A stretch of 64,000 nt of DNA from Tetrastigma voinierianum. Its lineage: Eukaryota; Streptophyta; Magnoliopsida; Vitales; Vitaceae. The position numbers were made by a program, and so were the translations under genes. This document shows, one piece after another, positions 1 through 11,364 of the stretch. The stretch covers positions 85,165-149,164 of the forward strand of contig JAEQBH010006373.1 of the NCBI GenBank assembly GCA_016808115.1, in the 5' to 3' direction. The stretch's first letter is position 1. Every line of letters starts with the position of its first letter. Under the pieces are notes generated by a model. It searched no databases. It saw only the letters and a list, made by a program, of their open reading frames with translations, and was not told the origin of the DNA.

Positions 1-4
1 GGAT

Positions 5-300
5 AATTAAAAGCCTAACCTCAATTTCACAACTTCAGCTGGTGTCATGAAGGACACTAGTCCAAATTACCTCTTTTTCTCAGCTAGAGAATTGGTCAGC
101 TTACGGACACAAGCAGTTAACGGCCTAGCTATGACAATTCTGGAAATTAAATGGACCATAACTTAAGCTATAGAGGTCCAGTTTGGGTAATTAATAGCCC
201 TAACCTCAAGTTCACAACTTGGCTAATTTTCATGAAGGTACTAGTCCATTACACCTATTTTCTAACTGAAAATCAGCCGGGTGGACATCATATAGGGTCA
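5..300. repeat. Two tandem ~185-bp LTR-type subrepeats
   Basis: Two similar blocks lie at about 5-100 and 189-282. Both run through AATTAA, a 'cctaacctcaa' stretch, 'ttcacaactt', 'catgaagg' and 'actagtcca'. A related phrase (ccataacttgggctgcagag, then gtgattcgaa, then atgctagtcca) recurs inside the large LTRs at 23650-23790, 24010-24130, 32125-32270 and 32510-32640. I read this block as the eroded end of an LTR of that family whose rest lies left of the window. No coding potential is apparent. Confidence 0.45.
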
Positions 301-379
301 AACGGGGCACTCTCCCATAACACATTATTTACACGCCAAACAGCCCCTTAGGGCATTAAAACTCAACCAAACAGCCCCT

Positions 380-1030
380 AGAATTGAAAATAAACCAAGT
401 AGGAAGAATCCTGCCTCTTGGAGCAGATGAAGTTTTCGAAGTCCAGAAGACCCCGAAACCCACGATCTCTCGATCTCTTCGGCAGATCTTCAGCGAAATC
501 CTTTGTCTCGGTGCCCGCGCCCAGCTCTTGGAGCTTCTCTCTCTGCTTCTCCTCTCTCACTCTCTCTACAGGTCTTTTTTCTTTTTTTCTAGAAGAAAAT
601 CTGCTCCTTTCCCCCCCTCCAAATAGGATTTTCTACTTTGACGTAAATCTTCAAGACTTGGCCCACATGGTGTCATGTGTCTATGATTGGTCCGAGCCCG
701 TTTCTATCACGAAACAATTTATTTTCGTCTCGGCTCAAGTTCAATTTATTTTAAATGAACTTGACTTGAGTTATTTCCTTACTCCCAAATTTCTCTTATA
801 AATCTCCTCCTGTGAGTCACTGAAGCACATTACCTCGAATTGTGAAAAAAAAAAAAACTCTTGTCTCGAATTTGATGAAATTTTTTTGGGTAACTATATT
901 CAGTAGACAAATCTAACAGGTAATCCCATTTCGATCATCTAGAGATCTAGAAAAATTCTGAGCTTCCCTAAACCATTTCGACAATTTTCTTGTTTTTGTC
1001 ATTTTTCGAAGAAAAATTATATTTTCCTTG
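380..1030 (-). mobile_element. Degenerate LTR remnant, reverse orientation
   Basis: A CT-rich stretch (430-600) and an 'agatctagaaaaattc' block near 940-960 match, in order, the pattern in the reverse-oriented LTRs at 25600-25807 and 43890-44427. In those the same agatctagaaaaattc block lies near the LTR end. Small ORFs at 384-801 lie inside this region and show no domain. The boundaries are soft. An alternative is a degraded pyrimidine-rich leader of a host gene. Confidence 0.35.
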
Positions 1031-1219
1031 GTTTCTGAATGTAATCTTAATTTATATGTGAATAATATTATGAAAAAATGAAGTCATGCCAAAGCACTCA
1101 TAAATACCGAATCTTTGCACTATTTTTTTCTCATATGAAGATGATTAAAATATCTTACCCTTTGATTTGTGAATAGAAGATACTTTATTCTTGCCACCTT
1201 TTTTGTTTGAACATCCTAG

Positions 1220-1423
1220 GCATGTTCCCCATTTGAATCTAAACTTGTTGATATGACCATAATCGGAAGAGTCACATTCTCCTTGCCATATTGTGCATGC
1301 CACATGATGAGCAATGGAAAATTATGCAGGCTTTTGGAGAATGTCATGACCGCACATTTTGATGTTTTGCCAAGTATTGTTGAAGACTTTCTGCACGAGG
1401 AGGAGATAGGGGAAAGCAGCTAA
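1220..1423 (+). CDS. Possible terminal exon of an unidentified host gene
   Basis: A frame of 67 codons runs open from 1220 to a TAA at 1421-1423. It is preceded at 1196-1219 by a convincing plant 3' splice acceptor: a T-rich tract followed by 'aacatcctag'. The frame upstream of the acceptor is closed, as expected for intron. The encoded C-terminus starts ACSPFESKLVDMTIIGRVTF, has a Cys/His cluster (PYCACH), then a hydrophobic and acidic tail around DVLPSIVEDFLHEEE ending ESS. The composition is protein-like and unlike the retroelement proteins in this window. I do not recognise the family. Earlier exons would lie left of 1200, probably outside the window. It could also be a captured gene fragment or a chance open frame. 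Confidence 0.4.
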   Translation, partial: ACSPFESKLVDMTIIGRVTFSLPYCACHMMSNGKLCRLLENVMTAHFDVLPSIVEDFLHEEEIGESS

Positions 1424-1829
1424 TATACTTATGGAGTGGAAGTGTTTTCTTATGTATGTAGTTCATTGACAATCTTCTCGGTGTGATGATCTTGCTTTTA
1501 TAAAAAATTTCAATTCTAGACTTTGTGATTTTTGTTGTAATCTATGGTATAAATTGACAACATTGTGGTGATTATTATTTCTTTTTGGGACCATGACTAA
1601 TTAAGATTTCAATTATTATTTTCTTTATGCTTCAATTAACTATTTAGCATCTTAGGCCTTTCCTCATGTGTACATATTTTTGAGGTAACCCACATATACA
1701 TATATATATATTTATTTTTGAATGTCATAATCAAAATAAATTTATTATTGAAAAATATTTTTATAAGATATTCTCCAAAGTTCTTTAAAATAGATAGTTT
1801 CGGAAGTTAGGACTAATTTTACTCTTAAA
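1424..1829. other. AT-rich stretch, no gene seen
   Basis: If the exon at 1220-1423 is real, this contains its 3'UTR and downstream flank. It is AT-rich, with a short TA-rich run near 1694-1712 and no coding or element signal that I recognise. Confidence 0.4.
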
Positions 1830-3887
1830 AAATTTGTACAACATGGAAAAAATTAGAAATTTTCAAAAATGGAAAAATAATAATAATAATAATAATAAAT
1901 TGTCACTTAATGATTTAAGGAAGCCTAAAAATTCTCTAGATACCGGATGTGAAGCCTTGTTGTGAATTAAATTCGTATCATGAAATACAGTGACCCGATA
2001 AAAATTTTGTGAATTCTAAGACAATCGGAATTTTAACGATTTTTGGAGATAAATTAGTGACTCGGGGGCGAGATTTTACAAAAAATCTCGGATGTTAGAG
2101 AAATAGCTTGTGCTAAGTTGCATTAAACTAAATTAGGCGAAAATAAATAAATTGTTTCGAGCGACGGACCGAATGAGAGATGGACATTGTGTGCCATGTA
2201 TTAAAAAAATGTCAAAAAAGGAGGAGGAATGTCCCCACCGACCTCTTCTTTCTGAGATCTACAAAGATCGGATCGGCGGTTTTTCGTCGGACGAGAGGCA
2301 AAGTTCATTCATGCATCGAGCTAGCGTGGGTACCAAAATCTTGGGTTTACGGGTAGGGAGTTTTCCTACTTGGGTTATTCGTAACTACCAAAACTCCCAG
2401 GTTGGTGAGGAGTTTTCCTACTTGGTTATTTCTAGCCTAAAGGCCATTTAATGGCTTGAGGTTTTCCTTAAGTCGTGAGAGGCCATAAATTCAGTCCCAA
2501 ATTTTTGGGGCCCGAGTGTAAATTTTAGGAATTTTTTTGGAATATTTTTCGAGACAATCCCGAGGGTTGAATTTTGAGGAATTGTTTTGGACAACCCTAG
2601 CTAAATTTTTGGAACTATTTTCGGACAATCCGGGGCTAAATTTTCTGGACTGTTTTCGAGTAGTCTTGGATTGGGTTCGGGTATGGTTTAATCCACAGGG
2701 TGATGTCTTCGGGGTTTTATGGTGTGTGTTTGGTATCCGATGGTCGGTGACGAACCATGAAGGGACCAAGAGGTGCCCTATTTTATATGGGTCCGAGATT
2801 TGGGTCATTTTGTGTGTTATTGTTCGAAAATATTAAATAACATGCTGTTATGTGGAAAAATCATGTTAATATGTGCTTACATGATGTATTAACATGGAAA
2901 TGGTGATGAATGGAAATTATATGTAGAAAATATATTTATCCGAAATTTATAAATGTTGCATGTAGCTCTTGTATGCATGTAACATGACATACCATGAAAT
3001 AAGCATATCTGCATTTCCTTATGCACGAGACGTCGACATATTGGGTGTATGTGCATGGGTATGGTCATTCATCATCAGTGTTGATGAATGGGTAGTGAAC
3101 TCGTACTTTGGACAACGTCCAATAAATGTCTCACGGGTTAAAACATAAAAAGTGAAATATAATAAATGTGTGTTGGGCAAAGTAAGAAGGGGTCATTAAT
3201 CCCCTCAGGTGAAAGGCCTGGAACATGGGTGTAAGAGACCCGTGGTGTGATCTGAAAAGTTTTGTATGGGTGTAAGAGATCCGCGATGTAAGCTGAAAAG
3301 TTTCGTTGCACAAAGAAGACACACAGTTATGGTTATCACATAGACTTCAAGTTGTGTGATAGGAGTCGGGATTGACTTGGGATTGGTGCCTATTGTCCTT
3401 GCATTAGTGCTTGGTGAGCCGATAAAGAGGCTCGGTATATGTGTCATTGAATGCTTACCCAAGTGGCGGTGTCACACTTGGCATGGGCATGTGTGAGGGA
3501 GTGTTCGGTGAGTGACTCGGATATATGGGCATAGAAGACATTCCATGCATGACATCGACATTCATATATACATTTCACTTGGATGTGTATGGGTTGGTTT
3601 GATCATTGTATGAGCACTTAGGTGGGGAGTAGCCCTTGTGGGAGATTATCCACTGCGGGCATTGCTTTCGTCCACGGACCTTTGGTCTGAGGGAGTTTAT
3701 AGGGAGGCAGCGCTACGATGAAATTTGTGATTGTGAAGAAGGCCGACATGTGGCCTTGACAATACTTTTGTAAAAAGTATTTTACGTAAAAATAATTGTA
3801 ATTAAATTCTTTTGGACTATTGTATAAATAGTCGGGTATGGAATTATGGTATGAGGGCCGTGGTCGGACTCTTATGGATTGTAATTA
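1830..3887 (+). mobile_element. LTR fragment of a chromovirus-like Ty3/gypsy element
   Basis: Landmarks of the local LTR family appear in order: a 'ttctctagat' block at about 1932, a GGTGATGTCTTCGG-like stretch at about 2700, 'aataacatg...aaaaatcatgttaatatg' at 2836, 'gtcattcatcatcagtgttg' at 3063, and 'cacttaggtggggagtagcc' with 'gcgggcattgct' at 3617-3667. The same series is seen at 10850, 14080, 18810, 45560, 49985 and 57340, and reversed at 24430, 32890 and 43340. The expected LTR end and primer binding site are missing; the LTR stops abruptly at about 3887, where the dispersed unit begins. An (AAT)n run lies at 1876-1901. The left boundary is approximate. Confidence 0.65.
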
Positions 3888-5127
3888 TTTACTTTTTTTT
3901 CTATTTTATTCTTCTTCTTTTTTTCATATTTTTTTTCATCACTTCAACCAATTACCAAATTCAACATAGCCCTTAATATTTGATCAACAAAAGCACATAA
4001 GCTATGGGTAAACAGTTGAATGAAGGAAAACATATAAAGTGGAGACCATTCTTGGTTCACAAAAATAAAAGGTTCATTAGGCTTAAGGGTGACTCACGGA
4101 TATAAACATGTCTGGAGTTGTAAAGAAAAGGCTCAAGCGGTCCAAACATGGTCTAAATAACTTCTTTTTTGTTGTTTTGTCTAGGATTTGTTGTTTTGTC
4201 TAGGATTTTTCCTTGAGAGATAATTAAACAAGTTCTAGAGTTTTTATAGATCAAAATCATGGTGTTCACATAACTCTTCTCCAAGCCAAGAAAAAATTGA
4301 TTAAGAGGGTGTGACTTGTGCTTTAAAGTGCTAAGAGTTTATAGCTAAATAACCAATAAGAGGGTCACACATGAATATTTGTAAAAACATACCTCTTATT
4401 TTCCACATTCTATTAGAGGTTAAATCAAGTTTTCATCATCGGCTTTTTTGAGAAACAATCAAACCAAAAGTCACTCAAGTTGTTTTTATTCATGTTTTTT
4501 GAAACTTTAATGTTTTTATTCTTCAAAACAAACTTTTAAATACAGAAAACAACTAAAAAGAAAAACAAACACACACAACTAACACAAAGAAACAATCAAT
4601 CATTTGAACAAGAGCCCACTCAGGCACTACGAAACTAGACGAGCATGCAGGAGCATAAGATATTACAAGACATTGAAACTAGATATTTTTCAAAAAAGAA
4701 TGATAACTCCCCAAACTTAACACTTGCATTGTCTCAATGTGTGGGAAATATTAAAAGTAAAACCGAGAGGAATTTGAGGATGATCAAAGCCGAGATCTCA
4801 CATTAGCTTTATTACGAATGAACTCTCCCAATCATATAATCTGCTCCAAAGTCTTGCAAAACACAAAAAAAAAAAAACCAAAATGAACAAAAAAAACAAA
4901 AAAAACAAGATCAATATGCAAAAGATAGTAAAACAACAAAAAACAAACAAAAATAACAAATGGATAGAAATCCTTATTGAGCTTGGGTTTGCGCTAGAAG
5001 TTGCTCCGTTTTTAGAGTCCAACGACTCTATGAAGTACAAGTTTTTAAGGTTGGCCTATTATCCATCATGGCCAATTTGTTTGCCGAACAAGGATTCCAC
5101 GTTACATGATTTATGATTGAACGCAGG

Positions 5128-5330
5128 TTCGATACCACTGTTTGAGACTTATGGACCTAACTATCCTCAACATTAGTATAATAGTGTTATTTTCGGGCTT
5201 CCACAAAAAGACCTCATACGGTGGATATTGTCCATACTTGTTAACACCTAGTGCTTACTATATTTAACCCTTATGGGACTTTGGGTGAACATAACAACTA
5301 CAAAAAAAAAAAAAAAAAAAAAGGATTAAG
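5128..5330 (-). mobile_element. LTR 3' end plus primer binding site, minus strand
   Basis: On the minus strand the sequence reads ...ggtccataagtctcaaaca followed by g and TGGTATCGAAC, a near match to the initiator-Met primer binding site (TGGTATCAGAGC). The LTR would therefore end in CA at plus-strand 5139. The phrase 'tggacaatatcc', then a 'tatgagg' block, is typical of small plant LTR elements (TRIM or Copia-like). The matching region in copy C is at 47025-47190. The far end of this LTR was not found. Confidence 0.4.
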
Positions 5331-6169
5331 TAAATCACTAATCATTCACTCACATTCCATAGATTTGAAACTCAAGTCATTAGCTTATTTATACTTCAAG
5401 TCACTTTTTACATTTTGAGACATTATGATCTACAAAATATCAAACCAATCAAAACATATATTTATGAGATTTAAATGAAAAAAAGAATTATGTATCTTGA
5501 GGTTTGTGTAGTCTCATCATGACTAATTCATATGTTCTTTCCACTTAATTTTCAAGTACATAATCAACCTCTTGACCTTAAAACATTCTTTTGATAGTCT
5601 CTTCATCTTTGTCAAGGTTAGTTGTTTTTGCTTGTTGAAAAAGTGGAGTTATTTGGAGTAAATTTTGATGGATCAATTATACTAAACATAATGTGAATTT
5701 TTGGATACATCGATGCACACACCCTGCAATCCATTAGAAATGGTTGAAAATGCTAGGAAACGCAAGAAGTGAGCGAGGAGACACCCACAGTAAATTTGAA
5801 CAAAAAAGGTGTGGTAATTTTTTTGCACTATCATAACACATAATTTCAAACCCTTCCATTTCACTAAATATGGCTGACTAGTCTCAAAATAATTCTTAGT
5901 TAAATAAGGTAACCACATATACCTTAATTGATTTGAAGAACTATATTGAAGATGTTAGTGGTGTGCTTTTGGGCAATTGTGTAATTGTGTGCTGCTCTAT
6001 CGGATAGACGGAGTTGACCTAGATAAGAGTAAGCTCTCAAGAGGCGCCAAAGTTAGGTGTTCTTGGTAGGTATAGAAAGTGGATTGATGTCATGTGAGAG
6101 AATAATCAATTGGTACTTTGTTCGAGGAGGTTTGATAAGGTATGCTCCCAAGTCCCTCATGGTTTGAAT

Positions 6170-6316
6170 AAGATAGGACGAATTATCAATTAATAAGTGT
6201 GGACAATATCCCTAGTGGTATATGAGGCCTTTTAGAACCTCATAACAAAACCATTAGAGCACTATATAATACACAATTGTGGGGAGGGGATAGATTCATA
6301 AGTTTCCTAATAGTAG
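6170..6316 (+). mobile_element. Second LTR-like end, inverted relative to 5139-5330
   Basis: The sequence 'aagtgtggacaatatccc', 'tatgaggccttttag', 'ataacaaaacca' and 'gattcataagtttc' aligns with the reverse complement of 5140-5240. The two ends therefore face outward in opposite orientation about 1 kb apart. The expected primer binding site after ~6316 is not convincing. The arrangement is also present in copies B and C. Confidence 0.4.
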
Positions 6317-6447
6317 TCATCTTTAGGTTTTATTTATAAAGTTGACACTAGGGTTCAATAGGGTGTGTTGCTATGGTGTCTTGTGGGCAGACAAATGGGT
6401 TCAAGCCGAAATATCCTAAAATACTAAGCTAGTACTAGGGATGGTTT

Positions 6448-6562
<115 letters not shown>

Positions 6563-7233
6563 TTGTATATATATGACTTGGAAAATGTATCTTATAAAAT
6601 AAAGCCTAGATTGGTTTATAGCTTAATTAATGTGAGATTTTCTTACTCTTGTCTCACTTTTAAAAATGAGTTAATTTCTTATACAGAGTTATATCTTGCT
6701 AAAATATTAACCTAAAAGGGTTTTTATGAGCATTTCTAAGTTACAACTAATCAAGTATGATTTTAATATCTCGAATCTAGGTCAGATTGTAAGGAGTACT
6801 TTGACTAGTATGTCTTCTTCCATGAATTTCTATGCATTCTTTATTTTATTTTTGATAAAGTTCTCTTTGCTTAAATTGGTATATATGATGAAAATCAATT
6901 CCCTTTTATCCTTTTTATAATTTTTTTTTCTTTTTTATAAAACTCAAGGATATGATAAAGAAGACATGGAAGAAGTACATTGATAAGAAATAAAATAGAG
7001 GATATCTAAATAAAATAAATAAAAGAAAAGATAACTCCACTCAAAACTAAACTTCCTTAGAATATCATACTTGTTTAATTGTTAATGATGTTGTACTAAT
7101 ATTTATAGTGAATCAATGAATGAAAAATTCTTAGTGAGTCTATAATTTCCTTAGTGTTTTGAGTAACAAAATGATTTAAAATTTCATTACAACAATAAGC
7201 TTGGTGAAAAAAGAATTAATTAAACCTAAAACA

Positions 7234-7862
7234 TGCATATGGGCCATAACGCAAACCCGAGACCGACCACCAACAGGGCCCAGGTGGGCTTGGTGGCGAG
7301 GGGCTTGGGCTGAGCCTAGCGTGAGAGCTCGGCCCATGACGGTATCTTGATCACTTCTAAGGCGTGAGCCGGGTTAAGCCTAAAAGCCGCCCTGAGTCGA
7401 GGATAAATGAGTAATATGGATGGTCCACGAATCCGCTGGCAGGCGTGTAAAGGGAGAGTACCTAGTCTCCATGATCTGCTCTCCACTCATTGAGGGATGA
7501 AGGATCTCTCACGATCACGGCTCCCTAATTATCCTTTAATATTTAGTTGACAATAAGGAAAGAGGGATTCCCTACTGAGTTGGGAAGATGTCGTATTTAT
7601 CGCGTCTAACAAGGAAAGTCATCGTGATCACCCACGATAAATACCAAGCAATTCCATAGAAGAAAGGTACGCAATCACAAAACTATCAATAATTGATATT
7701 TTTCCTTTTCGTAAGAAAGAAACTGACTTAGGCATCGGAGAGGCGGCTGGCATTCCCCTGTCGGACCACCCTTTATGTGCAGTTTGTATGTCCGTCCGAC
7801 GACCAGACGGCCCAGCGACTCAGCAGCTCCGGCCTGGTTTTGATAGAGAAAAAGAACCATTG
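7234..7862 (+). repeat. Tat 5' LTR
   Basis: It starts TGCATATGGG, contains 'ggatctctcacgatcacgg', 'cctttaatatttagttg' and a 'cgataaatacc' TATA-like stretch (7638-7648), then the R/U5-like 'ttttccttttcgtaag' and 'gacttaggcatcggaga'. The primer binding site follows directly. The counterpart is at 58509-59122. Terminal bases are approximate because no TSD could be checked. Confidence 0.65.
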
Positions 7863-7863
7863 G

Positions 7864-7885
7864 TTTGGCGTCGTTCGTGGGAACG
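7864..7885 (+). promoter_or_regulatory. Primer binding site of Tat element A
   Basis: The sequence tttggcgtcgttcgtgggaa, followed by CG, is the form used by plant Tat-lineage elements (usual TTGGCGCCGTcTGTGGGAA type). It lies immediately downstream of the LTR and marks the start of minus-strand DNA synthesis. The copy at 59125-59146 is more degraded. Confidence 0.65.
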
Positions 7886-7941
7886 ACTGTTCCTTTACAA
7901 ATCAATTGACTTCTTAGTGACTAATGGTATTGACTTGAAAC

Positions 7942-9475
7942 ATGAGCAAGAGTCCGCATGACCCAGGGGATGCAAGACGATAAGGCGGCGTTGATAGCGA
8001 GCAATAGGGAGGCGGTCTTGGGCGTTACCCTTGGCTAGAGATGGAGGCAGCGCTCCATCCGTCAATCAGTGTACGCGCTAAAGGGGTAGTGGAACTCACG
8101 AAGAAAGTACTTGCGAAGCCGCAGCAGGCCTATGAAGGCATGATACCATTCCGCGAGGAGCGGCAACACCTCGGCGCCTGAAGTTGATGGAGGAGGAGAA
8201 AATAGCGGTAGGGAGCGTGATCCCTACATACCTGGGGATGGTCACGATGAAGTGCTGGCGGGGAATGACGGAGGTGATGAGCCAACCCCTTATCAACGAA
8301 GAAGGAGAACAATCTTGGAAGGCGGTTCGGGACATCAAAGAAGAGCTGACCACATGAAGAAGGCTGCAAGGTCGAGCCCTAGTCTCCATGGATGCTCTGG
8401 TACAGGAAATGGAATCCACATTCACAGTCGAGTGCTACACTTCCTATCCGGTGAAATTCGGGATCTTTGCGAGATCAGGAGCCTTTGTGGACAAAGTTAG
8501 TAGACCACCTTAACACACATAAGACTTAGGGGTTGCACGGATACTGGGACCTAGGTGCGATGTAGAGCCTTTGCCATCACACTAAAAGGCTCAGCATTGG
8601 CTTGGTTCAATAGGCTCCCGCCAGCCTCAATCTCATCCTTCAGAGAGCTCTTCATCGCTTTAGAGTATCCCCTTCTGTGGGCAGGACATACATGAAGTTG
8701 AGGCTACCTCCTGGCGATAGTAAAAGTAAGGTATAAGAGAATACGAAGTCCCTAACGTCCATAGGATTAAACCTGAGATGCATTAAAGATTAGGCATCCC
8801 TTATGAAATTTTCCTTCACCACCTTTTATCGTTGAAATTTGAGCATACGGTCAAGACCTTATGTTCTCAACCTTGAAGAACCTCGACGAGAAACATGACG
8901 AGTGCTAAGCCAGAAAAATACGTGCGATGAGAGGCCCTTGCTTATGTCTAAGCGAGGAAGCTCTTAGCGCAAAAGGAGAAAAAACAAAAGGCAGAAAAGC
9001 GAGACCAAAGCCTAGCAAGGCCGAAGAATGAGACAAATCTCCACGGAGGAATAGAAAAGCCCGAGAGAATCGATCTCAGAAGCGAAGAGTACTTGTCGGG
9101 GACCCACTTTAGTCCGCCCCGAACCATTTGTAGCATGATACCCACCTCAGTTCACCCCCCTGATGGCCTCAGTGTCTCAAGTCTGATACGAGGTGCAACA
9201 TGAGAAATTTTTAAGGTGGCCGTCTTAGATGAAGACGAACCCAGCAAAAAGAGGCATGACCAATAACTGCGAGTTCCACATAGATCATGGGCACCGAACA
9301 TATGACTATATTATACTGAAGAAAGAAATCGAATTCCTAATCCGACGGGAACATCTCCACCGTTACGTGGCTCTAGAAGATCGGGCAGAGCACCTCCTCC
9401 CACCGCACCGTCCAGCCGGCCTCAGCAGGCATCCAGCGACCCTGGGAGAGATCGATGTGATTTTGGGTGATTAGT
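7942..9475 (+). pseudogene. Broken gag (capsid/nucleocapsid) of Tat element A
   Basis: The likely start is ATG at 7942 (MSKSPHDPGD), followed at once by a stop. The retrotransposon gag core is readable at 8573-8665, including ITLKGSALAWFNRLPPASIS and then SFRELFIAL. A second conserved part at 9229-9474 carries the basic nucleocapsid-like tail: CEFHIDHGHRTYDY, then LKKEIEFLIRREHLHRYV, closing with the family hallmark GEIDVILGD. Just upstream, the FLRWPS-like phrase near 9215 fits the gag C-terminal region. Minus-strand frames at 8096-8425 are shadows of this sequence. Multiple frameshifts rule out a working capsid protein. Confidence 0.75.
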
Positions 9476-9599
9476 CGATGGTGGGATCAGTTGGTCGGGA
9501 AACGGCTCACTGCTTTACATCAGATCCAGGAACCGCGGAGGTACAAGCCCAGTGTCTAACCTCCCTTGGTTGGATACCACTAGAACAGCCTTCTCAGGC

Positions 9600-9935
9600 T
9601 TCGACATGGAAGGCTTCAACATCCTATGATAGCAGTTGGTATCAGGGTCATCGTGGCAACAAAACAATTCATAGGGTCTGATCGACAACGTGAGCTCATG
9701 AGCATCATCTTCCATCAGCGATTGACAAAATGGGCATCGAAGAAAGTGAGAAAATTTGCGGGCAGGTAAACGCCCGCTGCGGATCCTCTGAAAGTCTTTA
9801 TACACGGGGTCAATACACTTGGTACTCACTTTGGGACACCCCCCATTCCAGGCCACAATGATGATAAAATTCCTCATAGTGGATGCTTATAGGTATACAA
9901 CATGTTACTGGGCAGTCTTTCTCTCAATGCCATAA
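9600..9935 (+). pseudogene. Broken aspartic protease of Tat element A
   Basis: In shifting frames one reads a NKTIHRV strand, then a LIDNVSS stretch where the family has a D-N/T-G-S-S catalytic loop, then DKMGI near 9727. The end of the domain leads into the 'LLG...LNAIKA' helix at 9905. The glycine of the active loop reads as valine here and at the equivalent site near 60836, but frame errors make that uncertain. The protease would normally cleave the Gag-Pol polyprotein. It sits between gag and RT as in all Ty3/gypsy elements. Confidence 0.6.
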
Positions 9936-10358
9936 AGGCCACCCCTTTCGCTTATTATATGGTTGTCAAATTCCCTACGGAGAATGGAGTAGGAATAGTT
10001 CGAGCAGGCCATCGGGTAGCTAGGGAGTGCTACTTGACGTTAATGAAACCAAAAGTAGTTGACAACATCCACATGGATAAGCTCGTCATGAGAGATGAAC
10101 TGGACACCCAACCAACACCCTTAGAAGAGCTGGAACTAGTACAACTTGACGACCAACCAGAACACCTCGCCTACATCGGATCCAAATTGGCCGAGGACAT
10201 CAAAGACCTCCTCATCCACTTCTTAAAGCAAAATGGGGATGTATTCGCTTGGAAGCAAGAGGACATGGGAGGAATTGACCCAGCAATTATCACCCACAAG
10301 CTGAATGTCACCCCCTTCTTCAAACCAGTTAAACCGAGAAAATGGTTAGCCCCAAAGG
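9902..10358 (+). pseudogene. Protease end and N-terminal RT of Tat element A, truncated
   Basis: This is the longest clean frame of the element. It starts at MLLGSLSLNAIKA (protease end), passes through the linker VVKFPTENGVGIVR and ARECYLTLMKP, and the connector ending FAWKQEDMGGIDP. It then enters the RT N-terminus at ITHKLNVTPFFKPVKPRKW. The RT palm with its catalytic aspartates is missing. From about 10361 the open frame continues only by chance into LTR sequence (the same bases recur at 13583 onward), so the last ~35 residues of the 186-codon frame are not protease or RT. Confidence 0.8.
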
Positions 10359-10360
10359 TA

Positions 10361-11349
10361 GATGGTGGGCTTAGTAAATGGGACAACATCGAAATGAGTC
10401 TCACGGTTGCGCCAAAAGAAAAGGAAATGAAAAATACGTGTGCTGGGTATAGTAAGGGATAGATACTCCCTAGGGTGAAAAACCCGGTATTCTTGGTTTG
10501 GCATATGTATCTAGCGATGAAAGTTCGAGAAAGTGTTGGAAGGCATGCGAAGCCAGCGATGAAACCTCGGAAATTTTCTACACACAAAAACACATAGGAC
10601 TTAGTAAAAACAAGTGAATATCGGAGTTTGTCCAATGGAGTTTTATTTATAAAACAAAATATTTTGTTTAGGAAAAATGGTCATTGATGGAGAATAAATG
10701 GCCGGTTTTGACACCAACATATGCATGTGTGAGGGAGTTAGTGAGGACTTAGGACATGGGAAAGGGTGAGTCACATTCTCATCCATGGCATGTAGACATT
10801 TGAGTAGGAATGTGTATGTTTTTACTTGAATGTGTGAAATGGCATTGCATTTGCACTTAGGTTGGGAGTAGCCCTTGTAGGAGTATTCTCTGCGGGCATT
10901 GCTCGCTCTGGTGGGACCATATTTTGGAGTCTTGAGTGGTGCCTTCGGAGGATGGAGTGCTCAGCCAGCGTGATTTTGAAGGATGCAGGATGTGTATTTG
11001 TCGTATTTTTGTAAACTACATTAGAACAAGCTAGTTTTAATATATGTTATGTATAAGAGTGTTGTAATAAACTCTTATGGACTATTGTGATATAGTTGTA
11101 TATTGTGGATATGGACAGATGGACCCTGTGTCGTCATTACTACTTCTGTTGAGACCTTCGATGGGTCATGGATATATTCTTATACAGGTTATATATTTGG
11201 TATAGCTCATCGAAAAAGGGCTACATAGATTTTGTGAAAATATGGATCTGATAAATGGGACCTGCTTGATTGTGGTATCGAAGTTGCAGAAATCCACGAA
11301 TTAGATGGTTGATGGGTTGTCGATCGGACCCCCGGGTTTAAGGGTCGCA
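10361..11349 (+). repeat. 5'-truncated 5' LTR of the split element
   Basis: It aligns with 13583-14355 and continues with 22129 onward. Landmarks are 'gaaatgaaaaatacgtgtg' (10426), 'ggcatgcgaagcc', 'tgtgagggagtt', 'gggagtagcccttgtaggag' (10865), 'atagttgtatattgtggata' (11092) and the terminal 'cggacccccgggtttaaggg' (11324). It abuts the broken Tat RT on the left, so its 5' part was lost at that junction. Confidence 0.75.
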
Positions 11350-11352
11350 GCT

Positions 11353-11364
11353 TGGTATAGGCTT
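11353..11364 (+). promoter_or_regulatory. Primer binding site (degraded, initiator-Met type)
   Basis: TTGGTATAGGCTTAGG follows the LTR end after a short spacer. It corresponds to TGGTATCAGAGCTTAGG, seen intact at 50464-50480. It locates the LTR/internal boundary. Confidence 0.65.

Larger units (their letters stand above)
7234..10358 (+). mobile_element. Truncated Tat-lineage (Ogre/Retand-like) Ty3/gypsy element, copy A
   Basis: The order is 5' LTR (7234-7862), primer binding site, gag, protease and the start of reverse transcriptase, all on the plus strand. The element is cut at about 10358, where LTR sequence of a different family begins. The same element, inserted at the same place in the same dispersed unit, is seen at 58509-63900, which keeps more of pol. 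Lineage evidence is the U5 phrase 'actgacttaggcatcggaga', the PBS type, the gag tail ending in EIDVILG, and the YxxxVKFPTEnGVG...ARECY protease-RT linker. Reading frames are broken by many stops and shifts, so this copy cannot be autonomous. Confidence 0.8.

Noticed and set aside
5302..5322. A21 tract as the tail of a LINE or processed pseudogene
   Set aside because: There are no upstream LINE RT/endonuclease or gene-like exons. The tract lies inside a repeat unit next to an LTR-like end and is kept in copy C as part of the unit.
8096..8425. Minus-strand frames of 79 and 109 codons
   Set aside because: They are antisense to Tat gag. Equivalent antisense frames at 59234-59702 overlap gag in copy C and do not agree in protein sequence.
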